NCBI GenBank assembly: GCA_937967805.1
Contig: CALBTC010000446.1
Span: forward strand, 1 to 28,533
DNA length: 28,533 nucleotides
DNA from: an uncultured Anaerolineaceae bacterium
GTDB lineage: Bacteria; Chloroflexota; Anaerolineae; Promineifilales; Promineifilaceae
Reading direction: 5' to 3'
Below the pieces are notes generated by a model that had not been told where the DNA came from, searched no databases, and saw only the letters and a list, made by a program, of their open reading frames with translations. Shown here one piece after another: positions 8,601 through 15,268 of the stretch. The position numbers and the translations under genes were made by a program. Within the stretch, counting starts at the first letter, position 1, and every line of letters begins with the position of its first letter.

Positions 8601-9342
8601 CGTGCTTCGTTGGTCGGAAGGAGAAATTTCAACGTTGACCAACCTGGACAGCAGCGACGAAGGCGCAATCGTCAGCGAGCTGTTTGAAGCGACTGACGGC
8701 ACGCTGTGGCGCGGCAGCTTTGGCAGCAGCGTCGCCCGGCTGAACAATGGAGGCTGGCAGCTTTTTCCGGCCACGCCGCTGTTTTACGGTGAACGGGTGC
8801 TGGAAGCGGCCATTTCTGATGCCCAAACTGTGTGGCTGAGCACTGGCGACGGTCTGGCTTCCATCACCACAGTAGGCAGCCGGACCGTGTGCCAGCGGGT
8901 GACGGACGATTATCCAGGGGCCGCCGGGCTGTCGGCCGACTTAACGGGGCAGCTGTGGCTGGTGTCTGAGCGGATGGTGTACCGAGGAAATGCGGCGGGA
9001 TTCGAGCGGATGGGGACGTTGGCTTTGCCAATTACGGCCGTTGCCCCGGATGGGGCCGTCTGGTACGTGACGGAAACGGATTTGGTGCGCGTCCAGGGAA
9101 ACCAGCGGCTGCCGGTAGCCCACAATTTAGACCCGGAGGTGCTGACGTCATTGGCAATTGCACCCGACGGCGCGGTCTGGCTGGGCACAACAAACGGTGC
9201 GGCCGTACTGCAAGGCGGTCAATGGCGCACCATCACGGCAGCGGACGGGCTGGCCGGCAATTACGTCACGCACATCGCTATCGCCACCGATGGTTCGGTT
9301 TGGTTGGGAACGAGAGGCGGGGTTAGTTGGATACGGCCGTAG
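5614..9342 (+). CDS. Giant membrane-anchored Reg_prop beta-propeller protein
   Basis: A 1242-residue protein: short basic N-terminus, one membrane helix (about 12-34), then an exterior made almost wholly of two-component-regulator-propeller (Reg_prop) repeats. More than twenty repeats are visible, each of the form 'aDGtlWiGT..Gv.rfdG..W..f...dGLp...v'. Such repeats usually form the sensor half of hybrid histidine kinases, but here no kinase, Y_Y_Y or output domain follows; the protein stops after the last repeat (TDGSVWLGTRGGVSWIRP). It is therefore an orphan sensor or surface-binding scaffold. No clear ribosome-binding site precedes ATG 5614, 23 bases after the DUF3592 gene. About 14 copies of ACGGCCGT lie in it, often encoding the D/N-G-R turns. 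It overlaps the converging CopC-CopD gene by 20 bases. Confidence 0.88.
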   Translation: MTASPQANRRRWLLLGSIVFLFLCLGGAAYLITSYPILGSTAVSNPPITWTNLPTPSIIHPNITNFSSALKINDLARHDGLLWAASDGGLLVWQESDLNQGAKFSSEHGLAENHTTSVAIGVDGAIWIGTASAGVSRYDSASWQTFTSTDGLPSNAVRDLAVSADGMVWVATDGGIGRFDGRRWFSYTRGRTFLQLPSNNVTSLALAADGLTIFAGTTEGVVMFNGRSWDSLAQAGSQAVNTVQDVAVTPDGRLWAATQGGLTMYDGSGWALFTTVDGLANDDVRQITANADGSVWLGYGGQGLGLTQVELNNGLPLVTAVSPPNEQIFAILPTAGDLWLGSSDGLLRRAGSGDWQTITPPSDIPSHEIVNLVIASGQPWLATPAGVGRFNGTGWEMVDGLPGTAVSSLNLDNNGRPWITFGSVGQGAARYDFAGDSWQPVRCPVSGPASPYVRHIVQTSDGLLWFATEAGLAMFEGRSQTWNLLTTDDGLPGNVVQALAIHPDGSLWVGTSNGLAMWENGRFTPLNQDDVREMAIGPDGTIWFITADAVFRWRDGQAQNIVPPPVSQVYDVLATDTGFWLAAAEGVAFFDGAQERDGRWQRFGHADGLPGDRVTALDVAADGTVWASSELLPDDPPLSSGLYGTYTIHHNYLSFFNGRSWQPTIRPAPIGLLHPIITSIVTTPDGAAWLASLGGISRFDGEQWSSFTMLDGLPGHEVYQLLAVGNTVWAVTGGGLARFNPTTQSWKSFAGVGEWANFEAVRLAADAGGTVWAGSGTELRRYDGQTGQIVPVALPDPAVEVRDFVVTADGRLWLMAHLDTPEESQHLLAQFDGQTWQWHEVALPSGGQFAPFSHLWLGPDGRLWASNDTSLWTFDLPAGNTTQPSQYPELIRTITDLTFLADGTPVAATRFDAAPLLLEPNGAIPLEQPLPANNTFAVHAGADGRLWLGTNQGAAQQLADGSWQPFPLTEPEVAQTITELTVAQDGSLLLGTTNGRVLRWSEGEISTLTNLDSSDEGAIVSELFEATDGTLWRGSFGSSVARLNNGGWQLFPATPLFYGERVLEAAISDAQTVWLSTGDGLASITTVGSRTVCQRVTDDYPGAAGLSADLTGQLWLVSERMVYRGNAAGFERMGTLALPITAVAPDGAVWYVTETDLVRVQGNQRLPVAHNLDPEVLTSLAIAPDGAVWLGTTNGAAVLQGGQWRTITAADGLAGNYVTHIAIATDGSVWLGTRGGVSWIRP

Positions 9343-11626
9343 AATCCTCCCGCACGCTGAGGCGGCGGACGTAGTTTACCAGGTGCCATGCCTGCTCCTC
9401 CGTAAGCTGTGACTCGAAGGCGGGCATGGCGGTGTCTTCAATCCCCTGCAAAATCCAGTAAAAGAGATCACCGTCGGTGTGGATGGCGGTGTGCCCGGCG
9501 GCAAAGTCAGCCGGGGGTGGCGAGAGACTTTGGGCTGTAGGCCCGTTGCCCCGCCCTTCCGGGCCATGGCAGGCGACACAGTATTCGTTAAACAGTTCCT
9601 GACCAATGGCGATTGACTCCGCGTCAGGCAAGATGGGATTGGTGGCAAACTTGGCCGGCGTGTACTCTTCGGTGAAAAAGGTAAAAAGCTGCGAGCCGCC
9701 CAGCCAGAAGCAAACCAGGCTGATGGCCAGCAGCGCCACCAGCTGCCCTTCGTTTTTGGCGGCACGGACGCCCACAAAGCCCCACAGCAGGGCAAAAAGC
9801 ACAATGCCCGCGCCGGTGGCGCCGTTGCCGGTACGGTTCATAAATTTGGCAATCTGTTCGAGCGGCCGTACCCCACTATCCACCTCACGAATATTGCCAC
9901 CTACACCTGCTTCCAGGCGGTAGGCAGCAAAGGTGTCAAACGTATCGGGGCGGCGGATAGAGACTTCTACCTGCCAGGTGCCAATCAGGCTGATGTAGCT
10001 GCCTTCGAGGCGGTAACGGCCGTTCCCCAACGCCTCGGCCTCGCCGGTAGAAGAGCCGATCGACTGCCCCAAAAACGTATAGCGCACAGAAACTTCTTCT
10101 GTGTTGGTGACCGGCTCACCATTCTCATCAGTAATCAGGATGTCGAAGGTATTGGCCCCGACGAGGGCCGGTTCGATGGACATTTCCACCTGCAAATCTT
10201 CGGCCGATTGGGTGACGGTCGTTTGGCCCGGCGCGTCGGCCAGCAGCGGGGCGTCGACACCGCGCTGCAAGTCAGTGAGCACGCCGGCCGCCGCCAGGAT
10301 GAGCAGGGCAACGATCATCTCCGTCCAGACCAGCAGGCTGAAGCGGCGCAAGACGCGCGGCGTACGCTTGCTTTCCGGCTCCTCATAGACGGCGCTGAGG
10401 CGCGACTGGACAAAAAGCAAATTAATACCGGCAATGGCAATGGTGATCAACGCCAGGCCAATTTTGCCCAGCAGCGTAAGACCATACGCCGTGCCAATTA
10501 GTTCGGTCCAGCCGCCGACGTGCCTAGCCGCCAGGTAACCGCCGCTGGTCAGCAGCAGCCCCACAGCAATGGCGGCAATGGCCGAGAAGTTAATCATCAA
10601 GCTGAGGTTGAGCCAGGCGCGCGCTTCATTGGGCAAATCGCGGGCGTGCCACAGAGCCAGCGCTAAAAAGAGCAGACCACCCACCCAGATGGTGCCGGCC
10701 AGCACATGGACCCAATCGATCAGGATAGCCAGCACGGTATCTTCGGTGAGGGCGGCGCTGTGGCTGATGAGGGAAACGGTGAGTGACAGCCCAACAGCCA
10801 GGACAAGTCCAAGCCACCATTCCCAGCCGCGCAGCTCTTTACGGCCGTTTTTCACGTCCACAAACAGGCTCAGGTTAAAGTGGGAGATGGCCAGCAACAG
10901 AAAGCGCACCAGCCACATGGAGCCAAAGCGAGTGCTTATCCAGGTTTGCAGATTGGCCGTTTGCAGCAAGTTATAGGTGCGGGTCTGGTCGATAAAGATA
11001 AGCACCAGCGCCAGACCAATAAGCACAATGCCGATGATGCCGATGCGAATGCCCAACCGGGCCAGCTTGAGGTCCAGCGCTTCTTCTTCCGCTTCTAAAT
11101 CCACATCGGCCACGATGGGATTCCACACCAACAGGCGGAAGGCAAACAGCCCCATCAACAGGGCAATGCCGGTGAGGGTGAGCCAGCGGGCGGCGGCGCT
11201 GAGCGGGGAAAGCTGGGCGGTGACGGTGCTTTCGGTGGCAACGGCCGTTGACGCTACACCATAACCAAAAGCAAACGTCCCGCTGGTGGTGTGCCCGTCC
11301 ACTGTGGAGAGCACCTGCCAGCTGACCAGGTAGGCACCTCGTTCCAAATCGGGCAGGGAGACGGCGGCGGTACGGCCGTCAGCGTCAATCAGCTGTAATG
11401 GGCCGGTCTCTACCGCTTCCCCGCCCTGGGTGAGCAAATCGATCCGGCTCAGGTCAGCCACAATCGGTTCGTTAAACTGGATAATTAAATTATCCGGCAG
11501 TTCTTCCACCTGAGCATTGGGGGCCGGATTAGACGACTCCGGCACGGCATGAGCAAACACCGGCTGCACCCAGGCCCAGAGCAGGCCGGCCAATAACAAG
11601 AACAATAGGGTACGAAGAAACTTCAT
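9323..11626 (-). CDS. CopC-CopD-cytochrome c fusion protein
   Basis: A 767-residue membrane protein. ATG 11626 is chosen because the next codons encode a signal peptide (1-25, ending VFA) and longer starts run into the upstream gene. Mature H26 would be the first residue, as in the Cu(II) His-brace of CopC; the domain continues through NPAPNAQVEELPDNLIIQFN to the conserved VDGHTTSGTFAF with its Asp and His. About 140-440 is a polytopic CopD-type region. A beta-rich exterior domain follows (about 470-580), then one more helix pair, and at the C-terminus a cytochrome c with CVACH at 683-687 and probable Met ligand M734 in AMPAF. CopC and CopD handle copper binding and membrane passage; the haem domain suggests electron transfer coupled to copper handling or oxidase maturation. 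Last gene of its unit. Confidence 0.88.
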   Translation of the reverse strand: MKFLRTLLFLLLAGLLWAWVQPVFAHAVPESSNPAPNAQVEELPDNLIIQFNEPIVADLSRIDLLTQGGEAVETGPLQLIDADGRTAAVSLPDLERGAYLVSWQVLSTVDGHTTSGTFAFGYGVASTAVATESTVTAQLSPLSAAARWLTLTGIALLMGLFAFRLLVWNPIVADVDLEAEEEALDLKLARLGIRIGIIGIVLIGLALVLIFIDQTRTYNLLQTANLQTWISTRFGSMWLVRFLLLAISHFNLSLFVDVKNGRKELRGWEWWLGLVLAVGLSLTVSLISHSAALTEDTVLAILIDWVHVLAGTIWVGGLLFLALALWHARDLPNEARAWLNLSLMINFSAIAAIAVGLLLTSGGYLAARHVGGWTELIGTAYGLTLLGKIGLALITIAIAGINLLFVQSRLSAVYEEPESKRTPRVLRRFSLLVWTEMIVALLILAAAGVLTDLQRGVDAPLLADAPGQTTVTQSAEDLQVEMSIEPALVGANTFDILITDENGEPVTNTEEVSVRYTFLGQSIGSSTGEAEALGNGRYRLEGSYISLIGTWQVEVSIRRPDTFDTFAAYRLEAGVGGNIREVDSGVRPLEQIAKFMNRTGNGATGAGIVLFALLWGFVGVRAAKNEGQLVALLAISLVCFWLGGSQLFTFFTEEYTPAKFATNPILPDAESIAIGQELFNEYCVACHGPEGRGNGPTAQSLSPPPADFAAGHTAIHTDGDLFYWILQGIEDTAMPAFESQLTEEQAWHLVNYVRRLSVREDSTAVSN

Positions 11627-11640
11627 AATTGCGGAGTGAT

Positions 11641-11669
11641 AAGTGAAAAGTAACAACCACTTTTCACTT
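11641..11669. repeat. AT-rich hairpin repeat (AAGTGAAAAGT type)
   Basis: A perfect 11-bp inverted repeat, AAGTGAAAAGT and ACTTTTCACTT, with a 7-base loop, followed on the + strand by T-rich DNA to 11679. It fills the gap between the lipoprotein gene and the CopC-CopD gene. The T-run is on the wrong side to make it an intrinsic terminator for the minus-strand genes, so I treat it as a palindromic intergenic repeat that may act as an mRNA stem between two co-transcribed genes. Confidence 0.6.
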
Positions 11670-11687
11670 TTTACTTTTTGCTGAGAA

Positions 11688-12173
11688 CTATTCTTCTTCA
11701 ACAACAATGGTGACAGAATCACCATCTTCATACTCTTCATGGGTGCCAATGGAAAGGAAAACGGAAACTTCATGTTCGCCAGGCTCCAGGCCGGGCAGGG
11801 CCTGGTCGGTGTTGCCACCCATTACCATGCCAAAAGAGACGCCATCGACATAAACGTGCCAATGGTTGTCATCTTCACCCAGCTCAAAGTTTTCTACATC
11901 CACCTCAACCAGAACCTGGTCTAATGTGCCAAAGGTTTCACCATCCTCTGGGGACGTGATAGTGATTGTGGCTCCGCCTTCATTGGGAATGCGGTTGTGC
12001 TCAGCTTCATGCTCATGGTCCATCTCTTCGTGGTCCATCTCCTCCATTTCTTCCATGGTTCCCTCGTCGGCGGCGGGTTCGCTGCCGCCGGCGCTGGTGC
12101 AGGCCACGAAGAGAAGAACGGTGAAAAGGAGTCCAAACAAAAGCCAAAAGCGAGTCAGATTATTTTTGTTCAT
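11688..12173 (-). CDS. Met/His/Glu-rich lipoprotein, probable copper binder
   Basis: A 161-residue exported lipoprotein: hydrophobic signal sequence with lipobox FVAC, lipidated Cys at residue 25. Directly after the anchor comes a metal-binding-like stretch (about 39-60) built of MEEM, MDHEEMDHEHEAEH units, rich in Met, His and Glu. The rest is a beta domain (ATITITSPEDGETFGTLDQ, NHWHVYVDGVSFG, GEHEVSVFLSIGTHEEY) that I know only as a recurrent domain of unknown function. Position between a CopC-CopD fusion and another secreted copper-locus protein supports surface copper capture or storage. An AAGGA site precedes ATG 12173. The function is inference from composition and neighbours. Confidence 0.75.
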   Translation of the reverse strand: MNKNNLTRFWLLFGLLFTVLLFVACTSAGGSEPAADEGTMEEMEEMDHEEMDHEHEAEHNRIPNEGGATITITSPEDGETFGTLDQVLVEVDVENFELGEDDNHWHVYVDGVSFGMVMGGNTDQALPGLEPGEHEVSVFLSIGTHEEYEDGDSVTIVVEEE

Positions 12174-12228
12174 CGCTATTTTTTCCTTTCTGGCGTGCCA
12201 ACAGATCGCTGGGTAATGATTTATTTGG

Positions 12229-12240
12229 CACCAGTTGGTG
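12229..12240. promoter_or_regulatory. Small inverted repeat, weak candidate operator
   Basis: CACCA and TGGTG are separated by two bases, in the 125-base gap upstream of the lipoprotein gene. On the minus strand it is preceded by TTGTAG and followed by an AT-rich stretch, so a promoter with an operator in its spacer is possible. The match to promoter consensus is weak, and this may be chance. Confidence 0.2.
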
Positions 12241-12298
12241 TTTCTACAATTTTAGTTTAGGGTTGATTTTTCGGACCAGTTTCTTCCAAAATCACTCA

Positions 12299-12898
12299 TC
12301 AGCCCGATTTACGCCTGAACAACCCAATCAATCCCAACACAACACCCAATACGCCAACACCCACGCCAACAAACGCCCAGGTTCGGGCCGTCTGCAGATC
12401 TGTTTGTAGTTGATCGACCTGCTCTTGTAAGGCAATAGTATCGGGCAGCGGTTCCGGAAAATGCAAATTGCTGGCAGGCAGCACTTCTTCCGGATCTACC
12501 TGCACGTCCACGTCTGTATCGGGCAAAGTGCCAAAGATGCGGGTGGTGTAAGTGCCGCGCACGGTGGGGAAGAGGACGGCCGTATACAATCCCGGCGTCT
12601 CGGTAGGGTTCATATTTACCCGCCAGGTCCGCCCGGCGTACAGTACCTCCACGTCCAAGGTGGCTTCCGCGCCGCTCACCGGCTGTTCGTCTTCGCTGAT
12701 TTCGATGGTGAGGGCATTCCGTTCGCCTACAATGGGCGGCTCTTGCAGCCAGCCCACCACAATGGCATACGGGCCAACCTCCACGCGGGTGTGGGCCAGC
12801 GCCGTGTGGGTTGAGCAGGTTAAGCCGATGAGCGCCAGGAAAACGGCCGTTCCCCACAAAAAAAGCATCCTGATATTTCGGGCAAGTCGAGTTGTCAT
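12299..12898 (-). CDS. Secreted, C-terminally anchored protein of the copper locus
   Basis: A 199-residue protein. Signal peptide about 1-35 ends TALA, so the mature protein would begin with His36 (HTRVEVGPYAIVVGWLQEPP), the same 'His-first' arrangement as CopC. A beta-sandwich region of about 100 residues follows, with a 'PVSGAEATLDVEVLYAGRTW' pattern and 'ETPGLYTAVLFPTVRGTYTTRIFGT' that recall FixH/YtkA-type exterior domains. A helical linker (EQVDQLQTDLQTA) and one membrane helix near 172-193 close the protein, with a basic end RRKSG. The fold comparison is by eye only. Being set between DUF3105 proteins and a CopC-CopD protein, a role in copper handling outside the membrane is likely but unproven. 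Confidence 0.75.
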   Translation of the reverse strand: MTTRLARNIRMLFLWGTAVFLALIGLTCSTHTALAHTRVEVGPYAIVVGWLQEPPIVGERNALTIEISEDEQPVSGAEATLDVEVLYAGRTWRVNMNPTETPGLYTAVLFPTVRGTYTTRIFGTLPDTDVDVQVDPEEVLPASNLHFPEPLPDTIALQEQVDQLQTDLQTARTWAFVGVGVGVLGVVLGLIGLFRRKSG

Positions 12899-12993
12899 GA
12901 CTAATTCCTGTTTATGTAAAGTAAAGGAGTCGGACTTTCCACAAAGAAGTGTAAAGCCACATGTTTAATTTGCAACAAAAAATGAGGAGAAAC

Positions 12994-13119
12994 TCAGACG
13001 AAATGAGGGGGCGGTGTCGGCTGCGCGGGTATCAGGCAAGCACAAGTGTACACACCTGCCGGAGTCACCCCCAGGTAGGTCAAAAACAAAATGACAAAAA
13101 TCAGACGAGAGCGAATCAT
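12994..13119 (-). CDS. Short membrane or secreted peptide with CxC motif
   Basis: A 41-codon frame: ATG 13119 to TGA 12994. The product has a basic start (MIRSRL), a hydrophobic stretch of about 14 residues (IFVILFLTYLG), a possible cleavage site after VTPAG or VYTCA, two cysteines in the pattern TCAC, and a proline-rich tail ending PPPHFV. It is the only frame of interest in the 246-base gap between two copper-locus genes, lies 25 bases after a DUF3105 stop, and has the right strand. No good ribosome-binding site is visible, so it would rely on translational coupling. It could be non-coding. Function unknown. Confidence 0.4.
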   Translation of the reverse strand: MIRSRLIFVILFLTYLGVTPAGVYTCACLIPAQPTPPPHFV

Positions 13120-13144
13120 AAAATTAAAACTTAAAAGAGATCAA

Positions 13145-13687
13145 TTACGGAAGTGGAACACCGACGCCCTGTGTACAGGCACCGCCCAACTCAGGCGTTT
13201 GCGAACCAAGCCGGTACCGCTCGATGAACCGTTCGATACGGCCGTCGTTCGCTGAATCAACCTCAAGCTGAATGCCCCAGGCAGTGAGCGCAACCGGGCT
13301 GCGCTGGCCAGGATACGGGCTGACGAGCAAAAACGTTTGGCTCCGCCCAATCTCTTCTAGCGTTGCCACTTCATCGGCCGGCAAATCGGGCTGGTATGTG
13401 ATCCAAACCGCGCCATGCTCCATTGAATGAAGTGCATTTCCTGCCTGAATTGGTTCCTGGTAAATGCCACAGTTTTGCCAAATATTGTAATGCTGTCCGC
13501 CAGCCGGTGGCAGTTCCGCACCATCAAACACCAGGGTGTCATCATGACCACGTGCCGGTCGCGGAAACTGGACCACACCATCAATTTGTGGCTCCGGGCG
13601 CACATTTAAATAAAGGATAAATGCCAGGCCGGCAACTCCCAAAAGGATCATGCCTAAAATAATCTGGTTGCGACGATTGCTCAACAT
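13145..13687 (-). CDS. DUF3105 protein, copy 1
   Basis: A 180-residue protein with one N-terminal membrane helix (about 9-30) and an exterior DUF3105 domain. Diagnostic sequence: LPPAGGQHYNIWQNCGIY, then HSMEHGAVWITYQPDLP, then SPYPGQRSPVALTAWG, with a final GACTQGVG. H66, C73, H87, M89 and H91 form a cluster suited to metal binding, although the family has no proven function that I can cite. The start is ATG 13687, with GGAG six bases upstream; TTG 13699 overlaps that site. The stop is 25 bases before the CxC peptide and the start is 35 bases after copy 2, with which it shares about half its domain residues, so the two arose by tandem duplication. Confidence 0.85.
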   Translation of the reverse strand: MLSNRRNQIILGMILLGVAGLAFILYLNVRPEPQIDGVVQFPRPARGHDDTLVFDGAELPPAGGQHYNIWQNCGIYQEPIQAGNALHSMEHGAVWITYQPDLPADEVATLEEIGRSQTFLLVSPYPGQRSPVALTAWGIQLEVDSANDGRIERFIERYRLGSQTPELGGACTQGVGVPLP

Positions 13688-13722
13688 CTTCTTCTCCAAG
13701 ATTCTGCTTTGAGGGGCAATAT

Positions 13723-14325
13723 TTAGCCCACAGGTGTACCAACCCCACCGGAACAGGCTGCACCGGCTTCCGGACCACGCTGTTGTTTATAGCGGTTTAT
13801 GAATTCTTCAATACGTTCATCATCCACAGAATCCACTTCTAACTGGCGGTCCCACACAGTTAATACAATGGGGCTGGTTTGGTCAGGATAGGGACTTAGC
13901 AGCGTATATCCCTCTCCACGCACCATATCTTCCAGAGCCACGATTTCCTCAGCCGGCAAATCGGGATTATAGGTAATCCACACCGCGCCATGTTCCATAG
14001 AATGAATGGCATATTGGCCCTCTACCGGCGTTACGTAGATGCCACAATTTTGCCACACAGACGCATGAGGCCCACCCATTGGCGGCGTGCCGCCAAACGG
14101 AATTTGCAGTTCGTCGTCGTGCTGGTTGGCAACGGCCGATTCCACCACCACCACGCCTTCAACCTCTGGCCGCGTCACCCGGTAAATGAGCAATCCGGCC
14201 ATCGCCAATACCACAACTGCCACCGGTACCCAAATGCGCAGGGCCCGCATGCGCTTCTCGCGCGCCACCTGCTCCCGCCGAATATCCCGCTTACTTCGCT
14301 TTTGGCCTGCTGATCGTTTGCTCAC
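13723..14325 (-). CDS. DUF3105 protein, copy 2
   Basis: A 200-residue paralogue of the next gene: strongly basic cytoplasmic head (SKRSAGQKRSKRDIRRE), one membrane helix (about 30-48), and an exterior DUF3105 domain with TPPMGGPHASVWQNCGIY, HSMEHGAVWITYNPDLP and LSPYPDQTSPIVLTVWD; a terminal AACSGGVG matches copy 1. Metal-ligand-like residues H87, C94, H108, H112 are kept. I start it at GTG 14325, with GGAG seven bases upstream, because the upstream ATG 14400 lies ahead of the predicted -10 box and its extra residues look like untranslated leader. First gene of the second copper transcription unit. Confidence 0.8.
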   Translation of the reverse strand: MSKRSAGQKRSKRDIRREQVAREKRMRALRIWVPVAVVVLAMAGLLIYRVTRPEVEGVVVVESAVANQHDDELQIPFGGTPPMGGPHASVWQNCGIYVTPVEGQYAIHSMEHGAVWITYNPDLPAEEIVALEDMVRGEGYTLLSPYPDQTSPIVLTVWDRQLEVDSVDDERIEEFINRYKQQRGPEAGAACSGGVGTPVG

Positions 14326-14389
14326 TTGTTGTCTCCGTAGGTGTTTTGTGCCATCTGCAAACCCAAACAGTCCGCAAATCGCGCCCGCA

Positions 14390-14417
14390 ATTATCCCCAT
14401 GAATCCAAATCTATCAA
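14390..14417 (-). promoter_or_regulatory. Promoter of the DUF3105-CopCD unit
   Basis: Reading the minus strand, TTGATA (14417-14412), a 16-base spacer and GATAAT (14395-14390) each match the sigma-70 consensus at five of six positions. Transcription would start near 14383, giving a leader of about 58 bases before GTG 14325. A 12-base palindrome TTTCATATGAAA lies just upstream at 14423-14434, a possible regulator site. I see no CsoR-like G/C-rich operator here. Confidence 0.55.
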
Positions 14418-14460
14418 TAAATTTTCATATGAAACTTAGACTGGAGTCCACTTTAGCCAA

Positions 14461-14500
14461 AATAAAAAGACCTCAGCCGATGATCTAGACGGCTGAGGTC
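14461..14500 (-). terminator. Intrinsic terminator of copA
   Basis: A perfect 11-bp stem, GACCTCAGCCG (14469-14479) and its complement (14490-14500), with a 10-base loop. On the minus strand it is followed by TTTTTATT (14468-14461), the classical U-tract. It lies 36 bases after the copA stop and separates the export unit from the DUF3105-CopCD unit. Confidence 0.88.
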
Positions 14501-14536
14501 CACATATTAGCGGAAAGAATCCGCGGCTACATAAAA

Positions 14537-15268
14537 TTACACTTCTAGGCGGCGCAGGCGCAGCGCGTTGGTCACCACGCTGATGCTGGAAAAAGCCATT
14601 GCCCCGGCGGCCAAAATAGGATGAAGCTGCTTGAGAAAATCCGGCGCCCAGGCAAACGGCGCCAAAATGCCCGCCGCTACCGGAATCAGAACGGTGTTGT
14701 AGCCAAAAGCCCAGACCAAATTCTCGCGAATGTTGCGCATGGTGGCTTTCGACAAATGGATCGCCTGCGGCACGCTGCGCAAATCGCCGCGCATCAGGGT
14801 GACATCGGCCGTTTCCATGGCCACGTCGGTGCCGGTGCCAATGGCCAGCCCCACATCGGCCTGAGCCAGAGCCGGCGCATCATTGATGCCGTCGCCCACC
14901 ATGCCCACGGTGTAGCCTTCTTCTTGCAGTTGCTTCACGTAGCCGGCTTTATCACCCGGCAGCACTTCGGCAAAAACGCGGTCGATGCCCACTTCGGCGG
15001 CGATGGCGTTGGCTGTGGCCTGGTTGTCACCGGTCATCATCACCACGGTGAGTCCGCGGGCTTTCATGGCGGCGACTGCTTCCTTGGAACCTTCCTTAAT
15101 CGTGTCGGCCACCCCAATCACAGCGCTGGCCTGGCCATCAACGGCCAGCCACATGGCGGTTTTGGCCTCATCTTGCAGCGCCTGCGCTTTGGCTTCCAGT
15201 CCGTTGAGATGCACGCCTTCCCGCTCCATCAGTCGCAAATTGCCCAGGAGAACGTGACGGCCGTTCAC
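14537..15268 (-). CDS. copA: CopA copper ATPase, C-terminal fragment after in-frame stop
   Basis: The same reading frame as the larger copA part continues directly after a TAG at 15271-15269 and encodes the last 243 residues of the pump: NGRHVLLGNLR (rest of the nucleotide-binding domain), DTIKEGSKEAV, VVMMTGDNQATANAIA, the hinge MVGDGINDAPALAQADVGLAIGTGTDVA, and the last two membrane helices with YNTVLIPVAAG and the metal-site region PILAAGAMAFSSISVVTNALRLRR. A GTG codon immediately follows the stop, but no ribosome-binding site precedes it, so independent synthesis is doubtful. Taken with the upstream part, the protein would be about 840 residues, normal for CopA. Most likely a point mutation or a base error, from a Gln codon (CAG) to TAG. 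Confidence 0.85.
   Translation of the reverse strand: MNGRHVLLGNLRLMEREGVHLNGLEAKAQALQDEAKTAMWLAVDGQASAVIGVADTIKEGSKEAVAAMKARGLTVVMMTGDNQATANAIAAEVGIDRVFAEVLPGDKAGYVKQLQEEGYTVGMVGDGINDAPALAQADVGLAIGTGTDVAMETADVTLMRGDLRSVPQAIHLSKATMRNIRENLVWAFGYNTVLIPVAAGILAPFAWAPDFLKQLHPILAAGAMAFSSISVVTNALRLRRLEV

Noticed and set aside
14326..14400. Longer N-terminus for DUF3105 copy 2 from ATG 14400
   Set aside because: It starts upstream of the predicted -10 box. The shorter GTG start has a GGAG site and gives a normal basic head and membrane helix.
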